52,406 nucleotides of DNA from Caloramator australicus RC3 (GCF_000297115.1 NZ_CAKP01000036.1:1-52406); one strand, 5' to 3'; counted from the first letter of the stretch, positions 27,147 to 36,038 are shown. Program-made: numbers and translations. The notes: generated from the letters alone by a model not told the origin.

Positions 27147-27391
27147 ATTTTGTATTAGGGATGTTATTAGGAGCAATTTTGGGGCTGTTCATGTTTGCGA
27201 TATTTTCGGTTTCATCAGATAGCGATAAAAAGGCAGAAAAGATGATAAATGATTGGGTAGAATACAAATGCAAGAACAATGTTCATAAATGTGGGGATTT
27301 GTGCTGTTGGATGTGTATCGCAGCACATAATTGCCCAGATGTTTGCAAAAATACCCCACAAAAATGTAATAGATCGGTGATTCTCAAATAA
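27140..27391 (+). CDS. Small Cys-rich membrane protein
   Basis: An 83-aa protein with one N-terminal transmembrane segment (about 3-25, VLGMLLGAILGLFMFAIF) and a C-terminal part with nine cysteines (KCGDLCCWMC, CPDVC, KC). The topology suggests a membrane-anchored metal-binding or disulphide domain. AAGGAGGGTAAG precedes ATG 27140, which lies within the previous gene's end. No family is recognised. Confidence 0.6.
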   Translation: MLNFVLGMLLGAILGLFMFAIFSVSSDSDKKAEKMINDWVEYKCKNNVHKCGDLCCWMCIAAHNCPDVCKNTPQKCNRSVILK

Positions 27392-27403
27392 GGTGGTGAC
27401 GGA

Positions 27404-27925
27404 ATGATAAAAGACGAAATCTTTAGAAAGACAGAAGGAATGTTGTATAGATATTATGAAAAGCTAAAATTAAAAGATAAGCTAAATTATAGAATTGAAG
27501 TTCTACAAAATAAGATACATAGATTAGAGCAGGATATAAAAAATTGTAATATTGTTTTAGATGGAGAAATTAAAGCGATAGATTACAGCAAAGATAAGAT
27601 ACAATCTGGAGCTGTGAATTCGAATATAGAATGCGAGCTTGAAAAAGCAATAGATAAGCTTGAAAGAGAATTAAAACAAACAAAAATAAAACTTATTAAG
27701 ACAAAGATACGATTAAGTCAAATAGAAGATGAAATATCAAGTATTGAATTTGCTATAACTCAACTTTCAGAAGAGGCTAAGAAACTTATAGAGCTTAAAT
27801 ATGGGACATGGCCTAAGCTTAGCAATATTGAAATAGGATTAAGAATGAATATAGCAGAGGCAACAGTAAGAAGAAAAAGAAAGGAAGTTGTTGAAGCAAT
27901 AGCAAAGTGGATGAATATTTCATGA
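27404..27925 (+). CDS. Phage late transcription regulator (ArpU/RinA/sigma-like)
   Basis: A 173-aa protein. Residues of about 1-115 are a long coiled coil. The C terminus (about 117-170) is a helix-turn-helix like sigma region 4: LSEEAKKLIELKYG, then LSNIEIGLRMNIAEATVRRKRKEV. Its place at the end of the early genes and just before the terminase is that of ArpU/RinA-type late activators. TGACG repeats begin at its stop codon. Confidence 0.75.
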   Translation: MIKDEIFRKTEGMLYRYYEKLKLKDKLNYRIEVLQNKIHRLEQDIKNCNIVLDGEIKAIDYSKDKIQSGAVNSNIECELEKAIDKLERELKQTKIKLIKTKIRLSQIEDEISSIEFAITQLSEEAKKLIELKYGTWPKLSNIEIGLRMNIAEATVRRKRKEVVEAIAKWMNIS

Positions 27926-27949
27926 CGAGTTTTTGACGAGAAATTGACG
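27923..27949. promoter_or_regulatory. Three TGACG repeats at 11-bp spacing
   Basis: TGACGAG at 27923 and 27934, and TGACG at 27945, give a period of exactly 11 bp, about one helical turn. They sit between the late-regulator gene and the terminase region and are a candidate operator for the regulator or a terminase-binding site. Confidence 0.5.
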
Positions 27950-28028
27950 TTCACTAAGAAAAATATATGATATTATGAGTATAATGATAAGTTTGAAAGC
28001 GTTTTAAAATTGATGTAGCACCTATCAT

Positions 28029-28063
28029 AAAGCAGCCTTAATTCCCCCCGAAGCTGCTTTTTT
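28029..28063 (+). terminator. Terminator before the packaging region
   Basis: Stem AAAGCAGC with GCTGCTTT and a 16-nt loop that contains six C residues, followed by TTT. It would separate early from late transcripts. Confidence 0.65.
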
Positions 28064-28084
28064 ATAACGAGGCTCTATGAGTTA

Positions 28085-28136
28085 GCGGGTCCTTCTGGAA
28101 AAATGAAAAGGTGCGGTGCTGCGGCGACTGCAGCCT
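28085..28136. other. Candidate cos packaging site
   Basis: A GC-rich island ahead of the terminase genes: GCGGGTCCTTCTGG at 28085-28098, then GTGCGGTGCTGCGGCGACTGCAG at 28111-28133 (split here as GTGCGGTGCTG and CGGCGACTGCAG). From memory, a similar GGGTCC box precedes many Nu1/gpA operons, and GGCGAC recalls the lambda cos. Lambda-type terminases use cos. The cut position is not known. Confidence 0.45.
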
Positions 28137-28187
28137 TTTTTTAGGTATAAAAATTTTTTTAACAACTTCCTTCCAAAAGGTGATGTT

Positions 28188-28736
28188 ATGGAGAAATATG
28201 TTACAGCAAAAAAATTAGCTCAAATACTTGGAATAACTGAGCGCAGAATTAACCAACTTGTTAACGAAGAAAAGGTCTTACAAAGGGATGCAAATGGGAA
28301 GTTTGAGTTGCAAAAAAGTGTTCATGATTACTATAAATATAAGTTTTGTAAAGATGAAGAACTTGATTTAACAATCGAAAAGGCAAAACATGAAAGAGCT
28401 AAAAGAGAAATTGCCGAGATAGAACTTGCTAAATTAAAAAACAAAATGCACGATGCAGAAGACATAGAAAGAGTTTTAACTGGTATGCTAATAAATTTCA
28501 GAAATAGAATTCTTGCTATTCCTTCAAAAGTAGCACCAAAAATAATAGGACAAAAAAGTATTGCAGTAATAAATGAAATATTGCAGCAAGAATTATATGA
28601 TGCTTTAAATGAGCTTTCTGAATATGATCCAGAAATATTTCTAGAGGAGGGGGAGAAAATTGAAGAGGAAGACGTTGAACTTGTTCAAGAAAATATTGAA
28701 AGCAGTAGCTCCTCCACCGAGATTAAAGATAAGTGA
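28188..28736 (+). CDS. Terminase small subunit, Nu1-like
   Basis: A 182-aa protein with an N-terminal winged helix-turn-helix (about 3-50, TAKKLAQILGITERRINQL) that should recognise the phage packaging site. A charged helical middle and an acidic C terminus follow, the latter likely to bind the large subunit. The ATG at 28188 follows AAAAGGTGAT. It overlaps the large-subunit gene by 77 bp. Confidence 0.85.
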   Translation: MEKYVTAKKLAQILGITERRINQLVNEEKVLQRDANGKFELQKSVHDYYKYKFCKDEELDLTIEKAKHERAKREIAEIELAKLKNKMHDAEDIERVLTGMLINFRNRILAIPSKVAPKIIGQKSIAVINEILQQELYDALNELSEYDPEIFLEEGEKIEEEDVELVQENIESSSSSTEIKDK

Positions 28737-30495
28737 ATGGGCTGATAAAAATAGAAGATTATCATCAGAAACATCAGCAGAACCAGGGCCATGGAGAACA
28801 GATAGAGCACCTTATCAACGAGAAATTATGGATTCATTGAATGACTCTAAAATTGAAAAAGTTGTTGTAATGAGTAGTAGTCAGGTAGGAAAAAGTGAAA
28901 TGATAAATAATATTATAGGCTACTACATTGATATAGATCCAGGGCCAATGCTTTTAATACAACCAACTTTGGAAATGGCTCAAGATTATTCTAAAAGAAG
29001 AATATCGACAATGATAAGAGATACAGAGTGTTTAAGAAATAAAGTTTCAGATTCAAAATCAAGAGATTTAAATAATACAATTCTAATGAAAGTATTCCCT
29101 GGTGGATTTTTAGCGATAGGGGGTGCAAATAGTCCTGCGGGATTAGCAAGTAGACCAGTTAGAATATTACTTGCTGATGAGGTTGATAGATATCCAATTA
29201 GTGCAGGAACTGAAGGCGATCCATTAATGCTTGCTGAGAAAAGAACAATAACATTTTGGAACAGAAAAAAAGTATTTGTGTCAACACCTACAATAAAGGG
29301 TGCTTCAAGAATTGAAATGGAATATGAACAAGGAACACAAGAAAAATGGTGTTTAAAATGTCCAAACTGCGGAGAATATCAGTTTATAAATCTATATGGA
29401 ATAAAGTTTAATTATGATAAAGATGATAAAGGCAACTACAAAGTTTGGGATGTTAAGTTTCAATGTCCTAATTGCTTAGAAAGTTTTGATGAATTTACAT
29501 GGAAAAATCAACATGGGAAGTGGATAGCTTCAAACCCTGAAGCACAAGGGGTTAGGAGCTTTTTTTTAAATGCTTTTGTGTCTCCATGGTATTCTTGGGA
29601 GAATATAATTTTAGAATGGTTAAGAGTTAAGAATGATCCAGAACAATATAAAGTATTTAAAAATACAATACTTGGTGAAAGCTGGGAAGAAAAAGGAAAT
29701 GTAGAAGATGAAGAAATGTTACTAAAACGTTGTGAAGAATATGAAGCAGAGCTGCCAGAAGGAGTTCTAATATTAACGGCCGGAGTCGACGTTCAAGACG
29801 ATAGACTTGAATATGAAATAGTGGGATGGGGAAAAGGATATGAAAGTTGGGGAATAGAATATGGAAAAATTATGGGAAGCCCAGAAATGCCTTCAACATG
29901 GCAAATGCTTTTAGATAAACTAACCAAAAGTTATAGCTTTAAAGATGGCACAAGTTTGACAGTTGCATGCACATGTATTGACTCTGGAGGACATTTTACA
30001 AGTGAAGTTTATAAGTTCTGTAAAGAAAATGAATATAGAAGGATATTTGCAATAAAAGGTAAAGGTGGTCCAGGAATTAATTATATTTTTAAAGTAAGCA
30101 GAACAAGAAAAGAAAATGCAGCTTTGTTTACTATTGGTGTAGATAATGGTAAAGCTAAAATAATGTCAAGATTAAAAATAAAGGAACCTGGTCCAGGATA
30201 TTGTCATTTCCCGAATGGAAGAGGGTATGATAGAACATATTTTAGAGGTTTGACATCAGAAAGAATAGTAAGAAAAAAAATAAATGGGCAAATAAAACTT
30301 GTTTGGGAAAAAATTAATGATACAAGAAATGAGCCTTTAGACGTGAGGAATTATGCAACTGCGGCAATTGAAATCTTAAATCCTACATTTGAGGAGATAG
30401 AAAAGAGATTAAAAGCCCTAAAAGAGGGAATTGAATATACAGAACAAAGACCAAAAAGAAAATATGGAGTAATTAAAAAGGGAATCGAGGTGTGA
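28660..30495 (+). CDS. Terminase large subunit, lambda gpA family
   Basis: A 611-aa packaging motor and nuclease of the gpA family. It opens with the SEWADKNRRLS motif, has Walker A SSSQVGKSE (72-80) and Walker B ILLADEVDRY, and a four-Cys zinc finger (CPNC, CPNC). The C-terminal half holds the nuclease domain (LTAGVDVQDDRLEYEIVGWG). It translocates DNA into the prohead and cuts at cos. The start is TTG 28660 behind GAGGAGGGGGAG. Confidence 0.95.
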   Translation: MKRKTLNLFKKILKAVAPPPRLKISEWADKNRRLSSETSAEPGPWRTDRAPYQREIMDSLNDSKIEKVVVMSSSQVGKSEMINNIIGYYIDIDPGPMLLIQPTLEMAQDYSKRRISTMIRDTECLRNKVSDSKSRDLNNTILMKVFPGGFLAIGGANSPAGLASRPVRILLADEVDRYPISAGTEGDPLMLAEKRTITFWNRKKVFVSTPTIKGASRIEMEYEQGTQEKWCLKCPNCGEYQFINLYGIKFNYDKDDKGNYKVWDVKFQCPNCLESFDEFTWKNQHGKWIASNPEAQGVRSFFLNAFVSPWYSWENIILEWLRVKNDPEQYKVFKNTILGESWEEKGNVEDEEMLLKRCEEYEAELPEGVLILTAGVDVQDDRLEYEIVGWGKGYESWGIEYGKIMGSPEMPSTWQMLLDKLTKSYSFKDGTSLTVACTCIDSGGHFTSEVYKFCKENEYRRIFAIKGKGGPGINYIFKVSRTRKENAALFTIGVDNGKAKIMSRLKIKEPGPGYCHFPNGRGYDRTYFRGLTSERIVRKKINGQIKLVWEKINDTRNEPLDVRNYATAAIEILNPTFEEIEKRLKALKEGIEYTEQRPKRKYGVIKKGIEV

Positions 30496-30498
30496 GAT

Positions 30499-30723
30499 AT
30501 GCAAAACGAAAGATTACAAAAACTAAAAGAAAGATTAAATATGTATTATGAAGCTGAAACAGCCGTATTAAGTGGACAAGAATATAGTATGGGTCCATAT
30601 ACATTAAAAAGAGCAGATTTAGGGCAAATTAGAAAAGCGATAAATGAATTAGAAAAAACAATAGCAGAGATAGAAAGTGGAGGGAAAAGAAAAACGTTTA
30701 GAATAATTCCAAGGGACTTGTGA
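30499..30723 (+). CDS. gpW-like / DUF6148-like head-tail joining protein
   Basis: A 74-aa protein with the pattern YEAETAVLSGQEYSMGPYTLKRADL followed by a helix, split here as YEAETAVLSGQEYSMG and PYTLKRADL. This is typical of gpW/DUF6148 proteins that sit between terminase and portal genes. It probably stabilises packaged heads and helps tail joining. Gene order supports the call. Confidence 0.75.
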   Translation: MQNERLQKLKERLNMYYEAETAVLSGQEYSMGPYTLKRADLGQIRKAINELEKTIAEIESGGKRKTFRIIPRDL

Positions 30724-30736
30724 AGGAGTGAGCTGA

Positions 30737-32305
30737 ATGAACATTGTAGATAAAATTATTGAATATATAAGTCCTCAAACAGCATTAAAAAGAGAAAGAG
30801 CCAGAGCAGCCACACATATGATAAGAAATTTTATTAATTCAGGATATTCTGAAAGTGGAGCAAGTAGAAGAAAAAAATCATTAGCTGGCTGGAATGCAGT
30901 AAGTAAAAGTCCGTATGAGGATATAGATTTAAACTTAGATTTGTTAAGACAAAGATCAAGAGATCTTTATATGAGTGCCCCATTAGCAGTATCGGCATTA
31001 AAAACTAATAGAACTAATATAATTGGAGCAGGGTTAAAGCTTAAATCGAGGATTGATTTTGAATATTTAGGGTTAACTAAAGAAGAAGCAGACGAATGGG
31101 AAAGGAATGCAGAAAGAGAATTTGAAATATGGGCAAACTCAGTATTTTGTGATTCAACAAGATTAAATAATTTTTATGAACTCCAACAACTTGCACTATT
31201 GAGCTGGCTAATGAATGGGGATGCTTTTGCCCTGATTAAATATGATAAACCAACAAGTTATATGCCATACGGATTAAGGATACATCTGATTGAAGCGGAT
31301 AGAGTTTCAACACCAGATAATGTTATAGTTAACCAAGGCATAGTTAAAGCTGCAAATGGAAATAAAATATTGAATGGGATTGAAATAGATAATAATGGTT
31401 GTGTAGTTGCATATTATATTTGCAATCAATATCCCAACAGCACTTTATTAGAGTTTAAAAAGAAATGGACCAGAGTTGAAGCTTTTGGAGAAAGAACAGG
31501 AAATCCTAATATTCTTCATATAATGGAGTCAGAAAGATGTGAGCAATATAGAGGAGTTCCATATTTAGCACCTGTAATTGAAAGTTTAAAACAAATAACA
31601 AGATATGCAGAAGCTGAATTAACAGCAGCAGTAATTACAGGCTTTTTTACTGTATTTATAAAAACAGATAACAATACATCCGAAATTCCAATTACTTCGC
31701 CTATACCAGATGAAGAACAATTAGAATTAGATGAATCATCATACGAATTAGGAGCAGGAACAGTTAATGTTTTAAGACCTGGAGAAGATGTGGTGATTGC
31801 AGATCCAAAACGACCTTCCAGCAACTTTGATTCATTTGTAAATGCACTCGCAAAATATATTGGTGCTGCTCTTGAAATTCCTTACGAACTATTAACAAAG
31901 TCGTTTACAGCAAGTTATTCTGCATCGAGGGCAGCATTGCTTGAAGCATGGAAGGCGTTTAAGATGCGTAGAACATGGTTTGCAAATGATTTTTGCCAAC
32001 CAATATATGAAATATGGCTTGCTGAGGCAGTAGCCAGGGGCAGAATATCTGCACCTGGATTTTTTAATGACATAGCAATAAGAAAAGCATGGTGTGGAGC
32101 TGAATGGACAGGTCCATCTCCTGGACAAATAGACCCAGTTAAAGAAGTAGAAGCAGCAATCAAGAGAATAGAACAAGGACTTTCAACAAGAGAAAAAGAA
32201 ACAACAGAGCTAACTGGCGGTGATTGGGACAAAAATATTATTCAAATTCAACGTGAGAATGAATTACTTAAAAGGGCAATGAAAGGAGATGAAAAAAGTG
32301 AATAA
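30737..32305 (+). CDS. Portal protein, lambda gpB family
   Basis: A 522-aa protein matching the lambda-type portal. It opens with a helical N terminus, then RDLYMSAPLAVSALKTNRTNIIG, and later SYSASRAALLEAW and an Asp/Arg-rich stem region. Twelve copies form the ring through which DNA enters and leaves the capsid. AAGGAGTGAG precedes the ATG. Its end overlaps the protease gene. Confidence 0.93.
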   Translation: MNIVDKIIEYISPQTALKRERARAATHMIRNFINSGYSESGASRRKKSLAGWNAVSKSPYEDIDLNLDLLRQRSRDLYMSAPLAVSALKTNRTNIIGAGLKLKSRIDFEYLGLTKEEADEWERNAEREFEIWANSVFCDSTRLNNFYELQQLALLSWLMNGDAFALIKYDKPTSYMPYGLRIHLIEADRVSTPDNVIVNQGIVKAANGNKILNGIEIDNNGCVVAYYICNQYPNSTLLEFKKKWTRVEAFGERTGNPNILHIMESERCEQYRGVPYLAPVIESLKQITRYAEAELTAAVITGFFTVFIKTDNNTSEIPITSPIPDEEQLELDESSYELGAGTVNVLRPGEDVVIADPKRPSSNFDSFVNALAKYIGAALEIPYELLTKSFTASYSASRAALLEAWKAFKMRRTWFANDFCQPIYEIWLAEAVARGRISAPGFFNDIAIRKAWCGAEWTGPSPGQIDPVKEVEAAIKRIEQGLSTREKETTELTGGDWDKNIIQIQRENELLKRAMKGDEKSE

Positions 32306-33356
32306 GTTTTGGCAATTTAAAAATACATCGGAAGATACAGCTGAGTTAATTCTGTATGGCCCCATAGCAGATTCAACATGGTGGGGAGATGAAGTAACTC
32401 CCAAGAATTTTGCTGAGGATTTAAAAAACTTAGGAGATATAAAAAACCTTGTAATAAGGATTAATTCAGTGGGTGGAGATGTGTTTGCTGCAAATGCTAT
32501 TTATACCCTACTAAAAGACCATAAAGCTAATAAAACGGTAAAAATTGATGGAATTGCAGCATCAGCAGCAACGATTATTGCTATGGCAGGAGATACTATA
32601 GAAATTCCTGCAAACGGTATGATGATGATTCATAATCCAATGGTAGTTTTATTAGGAGCTTACAATGCAGAAGAACTTAATAGAATGCAAGACACTTTAG
32701 ATTCCATAAAGAAAACAATAATTGCTGCGTATAAGAATAAAACAGGTAAAAGCGAAGAGGAATTATCAAAACTTATGGATGAGGAAACATGGATGACTGG
32801 TGAAGAAGCAGTTAAGGAAGGTTTTGCTGATAAATTAATGTTTGAAAATGTAAATGCAGTGCTAAATGGCAATAAACTTTACATTAATAATATTGGCCAT
32901 GATTTAACTGCATTTAGAAAAAAACCAAACTTTGTTCAACAGGCTCCAAAGCCTGATAACATAAATACTAATCAAAATCAAAAGGAGGATAAAGTAAAAA
33001 TGGAAATTAAGACTGTAGCTGATCTTGAACAACATTTTAAAAACCTTGTTGAAGAGATAAGAAACAAGGCAAAAGAAGAAGAAAGAGAAAGGATTAAAGC
33101 AATTGATGAGATTGCTAAAAACATTGATCCTGAACTTGTTATGAAGGCAAAGTATGTTGAACCAATGAATGCAGAAAAGCTTGCTTTTGAAGCTATAAAA
33201 AATGATGCAGCAAAGGGTAGTAATTATTTAAATGACCTTGAAAAGGACATTAAAGATTCAAATGTTTTAGAGGTTGAAGCGAAAGTTGTAAAGGATAATT
33301 CACAGGATATTGTAAACAAAATTGTTGAAGGAGCAAATAAAAGGAGGGGTAAATAA
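32298..33356 (+). CDS. ClpP-like prohead protease with C-terminal scaffold domain
   Basis: A 352-aa protein. Residues of about 15-195 are an S14/ClpP-type serine protease: RINSVGGDVFAANAI, catalytic S89 in ASAA, H112 in MIHNP, and an Asp in the EGFAD region. The rest is a helical acidic scaffold. This is the lambda C arrangement, where the protease matures the prohead. GTG 32298 is preferred: AAAGGAG touches ATG 32289, which is too close. A nested scaffold start lies at 33000. Confidence 0.88.
   Translation: MNKFWQFKNTSEDTAELILYGPIADSTWWGDEVTPKNFAEDLKNLGDIKNLVIRINSVGGDVFAANAIYTLLKDHKANKTVKIDGIAASAATIIAMAGDTIEIPANGMMMIHNPMVVLLGAYNAEELNRMQDTLDSIKKTIIAAYKNKTGKSEEELSKLMDEETWMTGEEAVKEGFADKLMFENVNAVLNGNKLYINNIGHDLTAFRKKPNFVQQAPKPDNINTNQNQKEDKVKMEIKTVADLEQHFKNLVEEIRNKAKEEERERIKAIDEIAKNIDPELVMKAKYVEPMNAEKLAFEAIKNDAAKGSNYLNDLEKDIKDSNVLEVEAKVVKDNSQDIVNKIVEGANKRRGK
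33000..33356 (+). CDS. Nested scaffold protein (Nu3-like) from an internal start
   Basis: AAAGGAGGAT at 32982-32990 and an in-frame ATG at 33000 lie exactly where the protease domain ends. The product would be the C-terminal 118 residues of the protease gene: a charged helical protein fit for scaffolding. In lambda, Nu3 is made the same way inside gene C. The family parallel is known; use of this start is inferred from the ribosome site. Confidence 0.7.
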   Translation: MEIKTVADLEQHFKNLVEEIRNKAKEEERERIKAIDEIAKNIDPELVMKAKYVEPMNAEKLAFEAIKNDAAKGSNYLNDLEKDIKDSNVLEVEAKVVKDNSQDIVNKIVEGANKRRGK

Positions 33357-33748
33357 TGGCTGAAAATTTATATTCAAAAATAGGAGAGGTTAAACTAGAC
33401 AATTTAATTGCAGACTCAATTGTTCCTGTGCTTGTAAAAGGTATAACTCTTGAAAAGGGACAAGGTGTACTAAAGAGAGGAACTGTTCTTGGAATAGTTA
33501 CAGCGACTGGACTTGCAAAAGTAGTTGACAGTTCTAAAACAGATGGAACTGAAAATGCAGATTGCATATTGGCTGATGATGTGGATACAGGCGATGGTTC
33601 AGCTACAACAGATTTCCCAGCACAAGCTTATATATCAGGATGTTTTAACAGAAACGCTCTAATTTTTGGTGGAACAGATACAGTAGAAAAGCATGAAACA
33701 CGTTTAAGAGAACTTGGAATATTCTTAAAAGATAACATAGCTTATTAA
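33356..33748 (+). CDS. Head decoration protein (gpD-like)
   Basis: A 130-aa protein of the head decoration family: RGTVLGIVTATGLAKVV, then AYISGCFNRNAL, and a C-terminal LRELGIFLK. Trimers cement the outside of the expanded capsid. The start overlaps the scaffold stop by one base. It lies directly before the major capsid gene, as in lambda. Confidence 0.88.
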   Translation: MAENLYSKIGEVKLDNLIADSIVPVLVKGITLEKGQGVLKRGTVLGIVTATGLAKVVDSSKTDGTENADCILADDVDTGDGSATTDFPAQAYISGCFNRNALIFGGTDTVEKHETRLRELGIFLKDNIAY

Positions 33749-33765
33749 TTAAGGAGGTTGGATGT

Positions 33766-34815
33766 ATGGCAGCAATAATAAACTTATATGAAACAAGGAC
33801 AATGATGCAGGCAATCGAAAAAATGATGCCTGTTAATACTTTTTTAAGGGACACGTTTTTCTCAGGTTATGAAACATTTATAACTGAAAACATTGATGTA
33901 GACTTTAAAAAAGGTAAAAGAAAAATGGCACCATTTGTGGCACCAAGAGTTGGTGGTGTAGTAATGGACAGACAAGGTTTTGAAACAAAAACAATAAAGG
34001 TGCCTAAAATTGCTCCAGAAAGATTATTAACAGTTGATGATACTTTAAAAAGAAGCATGGGAGAATCAATCTATAGTGCAAAAACGCCAGAGGAGAGAGC
34101 AGCTGAACTTTTAGGCAAAGATCTTGCTGAACTTGATGAATATATAACAAGAAGAGAAGAGTGGATGTGCAGAGAGCTTCTATTTGAAGGAAAAATTGTG
34201 ATGAAATCATTAACTGATAGAGTTGGTAGCAATTATATAGAACAGGTTGTAGATTACAATTTTACAAATAAAGAAGTTCTTACAGCAGATGATAAATGGG
34301 ATACAGACACAGCAGATATCTTAGGAGATTTAAGAAGATGGAGACTTTCTATAATTCAAAAAACAGGCAGAGCACCAGAGTTGTTAATTTTAGCTTCTGA
34401 TGTTGTTGATATTTTTGTAAAGAATCCAGCTATACAGAAGATATTTAATACATTAAATTACAATTTTGGTATCATTGAACCTTCCATAAAATCACCAGCT
34501 GTAACTTTTGTAGGTAAACTACCTTCATTAGGGCTTGAAATATATAGCTATGATGAATGGTTTGTTGATGATGATGGAACTGAAAAACCAATGTTTAAAG
34601 AAAAACATATTATTATGGCACCAAGAAATATAGGAAAGAGATTATATGGTTCTATTACACAAATGGAAAATGGCAAATTTGTAACATACGAAGGAACAAG
34701 AGTTCCAAAGGTTTGGGCAGATGAGGAAAATGAAATACAAAAGATAAGAGTTGCATCAAGACCAATAATCGCTCCTGAAGATGTTGATAGTTGGTATGTA
34801 GCACAAGTTTATTAA
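33766..34815 (+). CDS. Major capsid protein, lambda gpE family
   Basis: A 349-aa coat protein of the gpE family. It has FLRDTFFSG near the N terminus, then APFVAPRVGG, and a C-terminal segment with KVWADEENE and IRVASRPI. AAGGAGGTTG precedes the ATG. It shows no N-terminal delta-domain extension, consistent with a separate scaffold being used. Confidence 0.94.
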   Translation: MAAIINLYETRTMMQAIEKMMPVNTFLRDTFFSGYETFITENIDVDFKKGKRKMAPFVAPRVGGVVMDRQGFETKTIKVPKIAPERLLTVDDTLKRSMGESIYSAKTPEERAAELLGKDLAELDEYITRREEWMCRELLFEGKIVMKSLTDRVGSNYIEQVVDYNFTNKEVLTADDKWDTDTADILGDLRRWRLSIIQKTGRAPELLILASDVVDIFVKNPAIQKIFNTLNYNFGIIEPSIKSPAVTFVGKLPSLGLEIYSYDEWFVDDDGTEKPMFKEKHIIMAPRNIGKRLYGSITQMENGKFVTYEGTRVPKVWADEENEIQKIRVASRPIIAPEDVDSWYVAQVY

Positions 34816-34829
34816 AAGTAGGTGAGAAA

Positions 34830-35081
34830 ATGGCGATTAAGGTTATTAAAGCAAATATTAGAGTAAAAGGAGTTAATTATAAACCAAATGATGTAATAGA
34901 GGCGGGCTTGCTATCAAAAGACGAGGAAGCCCGCCTTGTCTTTGAAGGATATGCTCAATATGTTGATGATATAGGCCAAAATAAAATAGAGAAAAAAGCA
35001 ACTGTTTCAGTTCAAAGCAATAGTATAAATATAGATTTTAACCCAGACGAGGTTATTAAACCTAAAAAGGGGCGTAAATAA
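34830..35081 (+). CDS. Small head-region protein
   Basis: An 83-aa protein whose first half is a small beta-rich domain (IRVKGVNYKPNDVIEAGLL) of the type found after capsid genes in Firmicute phages. The tail is basic and ends PKKGRK. It may act in head completion; this is inferred from position. The ATG follows TAGGTGAG. A 9-bp inverted repeat (GGCGGGCTT/AAGCCCGCC) lies within the gene. Confidence 0.6.
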   Translation: MAIKVIKANIRVKGVNYKPNDVIEAGLLSKDEEARLVFEGYAQYVDDIGQNKIEKKATVSVQSNSINIDFNPDEVIKPKKGRK

Positions 35082-35410
35082 TGATAAATTTCAAAGAAGA
35101 TCTTAAGAAAGATTTAAATGTATTTTTTAACATAAAAGAGTTTGCACAAGAGCACGAAATTGATGGTAAAACAGTAATAATTGTTGTGAATGATGATGTT
35201 ATAAAAGGTTTTAATACAACATCCCAATACAATGATTATACAGAAGGAGTTTTTTTAGCAAGTAAAACTATTTATGCTAAAAAAGAAGATTTTAATAAAA
35301 AGCCTATAAAAGGTCAAAGATTAAGGTTAGATAATAAATATTATTATGTTGAGCTTGTAAAAGAACTTGGAGAAATATACGAAATTACGTTGGTGGCGAA
35401 TGAGTCATGA
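35081..35410 (+). CDS. Probable head-tail adaptor
   Basis: A 109-aa beta-rich protein (DGKTVIIVVNDDVIKG, GQRLRLDNKYYYVE). The fold pattern and its place between the capsid and minor tail genes fit the ATP-binding-sugar-transporter-like head-tail joining family of phage adaptors. No catalytic role is expected. It overlaps the next gene by four bases. Confidence 0.65.
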   Translation: MINFKEDLKKDLNVFFNIKEFAQEHEIDGKTVIIVVNDDVIKGFNTTSQYNDYTEGVFLASKTIYAKKEDFNKKPIKGQRLRLDNKYYYVELVKELGEIYEITLVANES

Positions 35411-35985
35411 TTCAAATATATAAAGAACAAAGAGAAAATATTGAAGCAAGGCTGTTAGGGATCAAGAATGGTTCAACAAGAGTAATAAAAAATGCTTTAA
35501 ACAAGGCAGTAGAAATAGCAAGGGATGATATAGTAAAAAAGGTGCAAGAAACATATACAGTTAATCCCAAAAGTGCTATAACAAAGACAATTGAAATAAA
35601 AAAAGCAAACAATAAAGATTTAACTGCCAGCATAACATCAAGAGGAACTGCGGTTCCTCTTATAAAATTTAATGTAAGACCTTCAAAACCGCAGTATAAA
35701 GGGAAGAATCGTTCTATTTTATATGCTGAAGTAAAAAGAGGAGAAGGCGGGATAATAAAAAGAGCATTTGTTACAAGAGGAAGAAAAACAGGGAATTTAG
35801 GAGTTTTTGAAAGAGTTGAAACTTCAAGATATCCTATATACCAAAAGTATGGGCCTTCTATTCCAACAATGATTGGAGCAAGGAATATAAGATTACATGT
35901 TGAAACAAATGCAAGAAAAATATTAAATCAGTTTATTGAAGAAGAGATTGAAAAGTTAATAGAAGGTAAATTGAGTACTTACTAA
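35407..35985 (+). CDS. Minor tail protein, gpZ-like
   Basis: A 192-aa protein resembling the prophage minor tail protein Z family: an N-terminal helical part with NALNKAVEIARDDI, a basic middle with FNVRPSKPQYKG, and a C-terminal YPIYQKYGPSIPTMIG motif. It probably acts at the head-proximal tail end. It overlaps the adaptor gene in an ATGA arrangement. Confidence 0.78.
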   Translation: MIQIYKEQRENIEARLLGIKNGSTRVIKNALNKAVEIARDDIVKKVQETYTVNPKSAITKTIEIKKANNKDLTASITSRGTAVPLIKFNVRPSKPQYKGKNRSILYAEVKRGEGGIIKRAFVTRGRKTGNLGVFERVETSRYPIYQKYGPSIPTMIGARNIRLHVETNARKILNQFIEEEIEKLIEGKLSTY

Positions 35986-36038
35986 AGGGTAGGTGCTTTT
36001 TTATATCTACTTTTAATATAAAAAGCGTAGGTGGTCTT

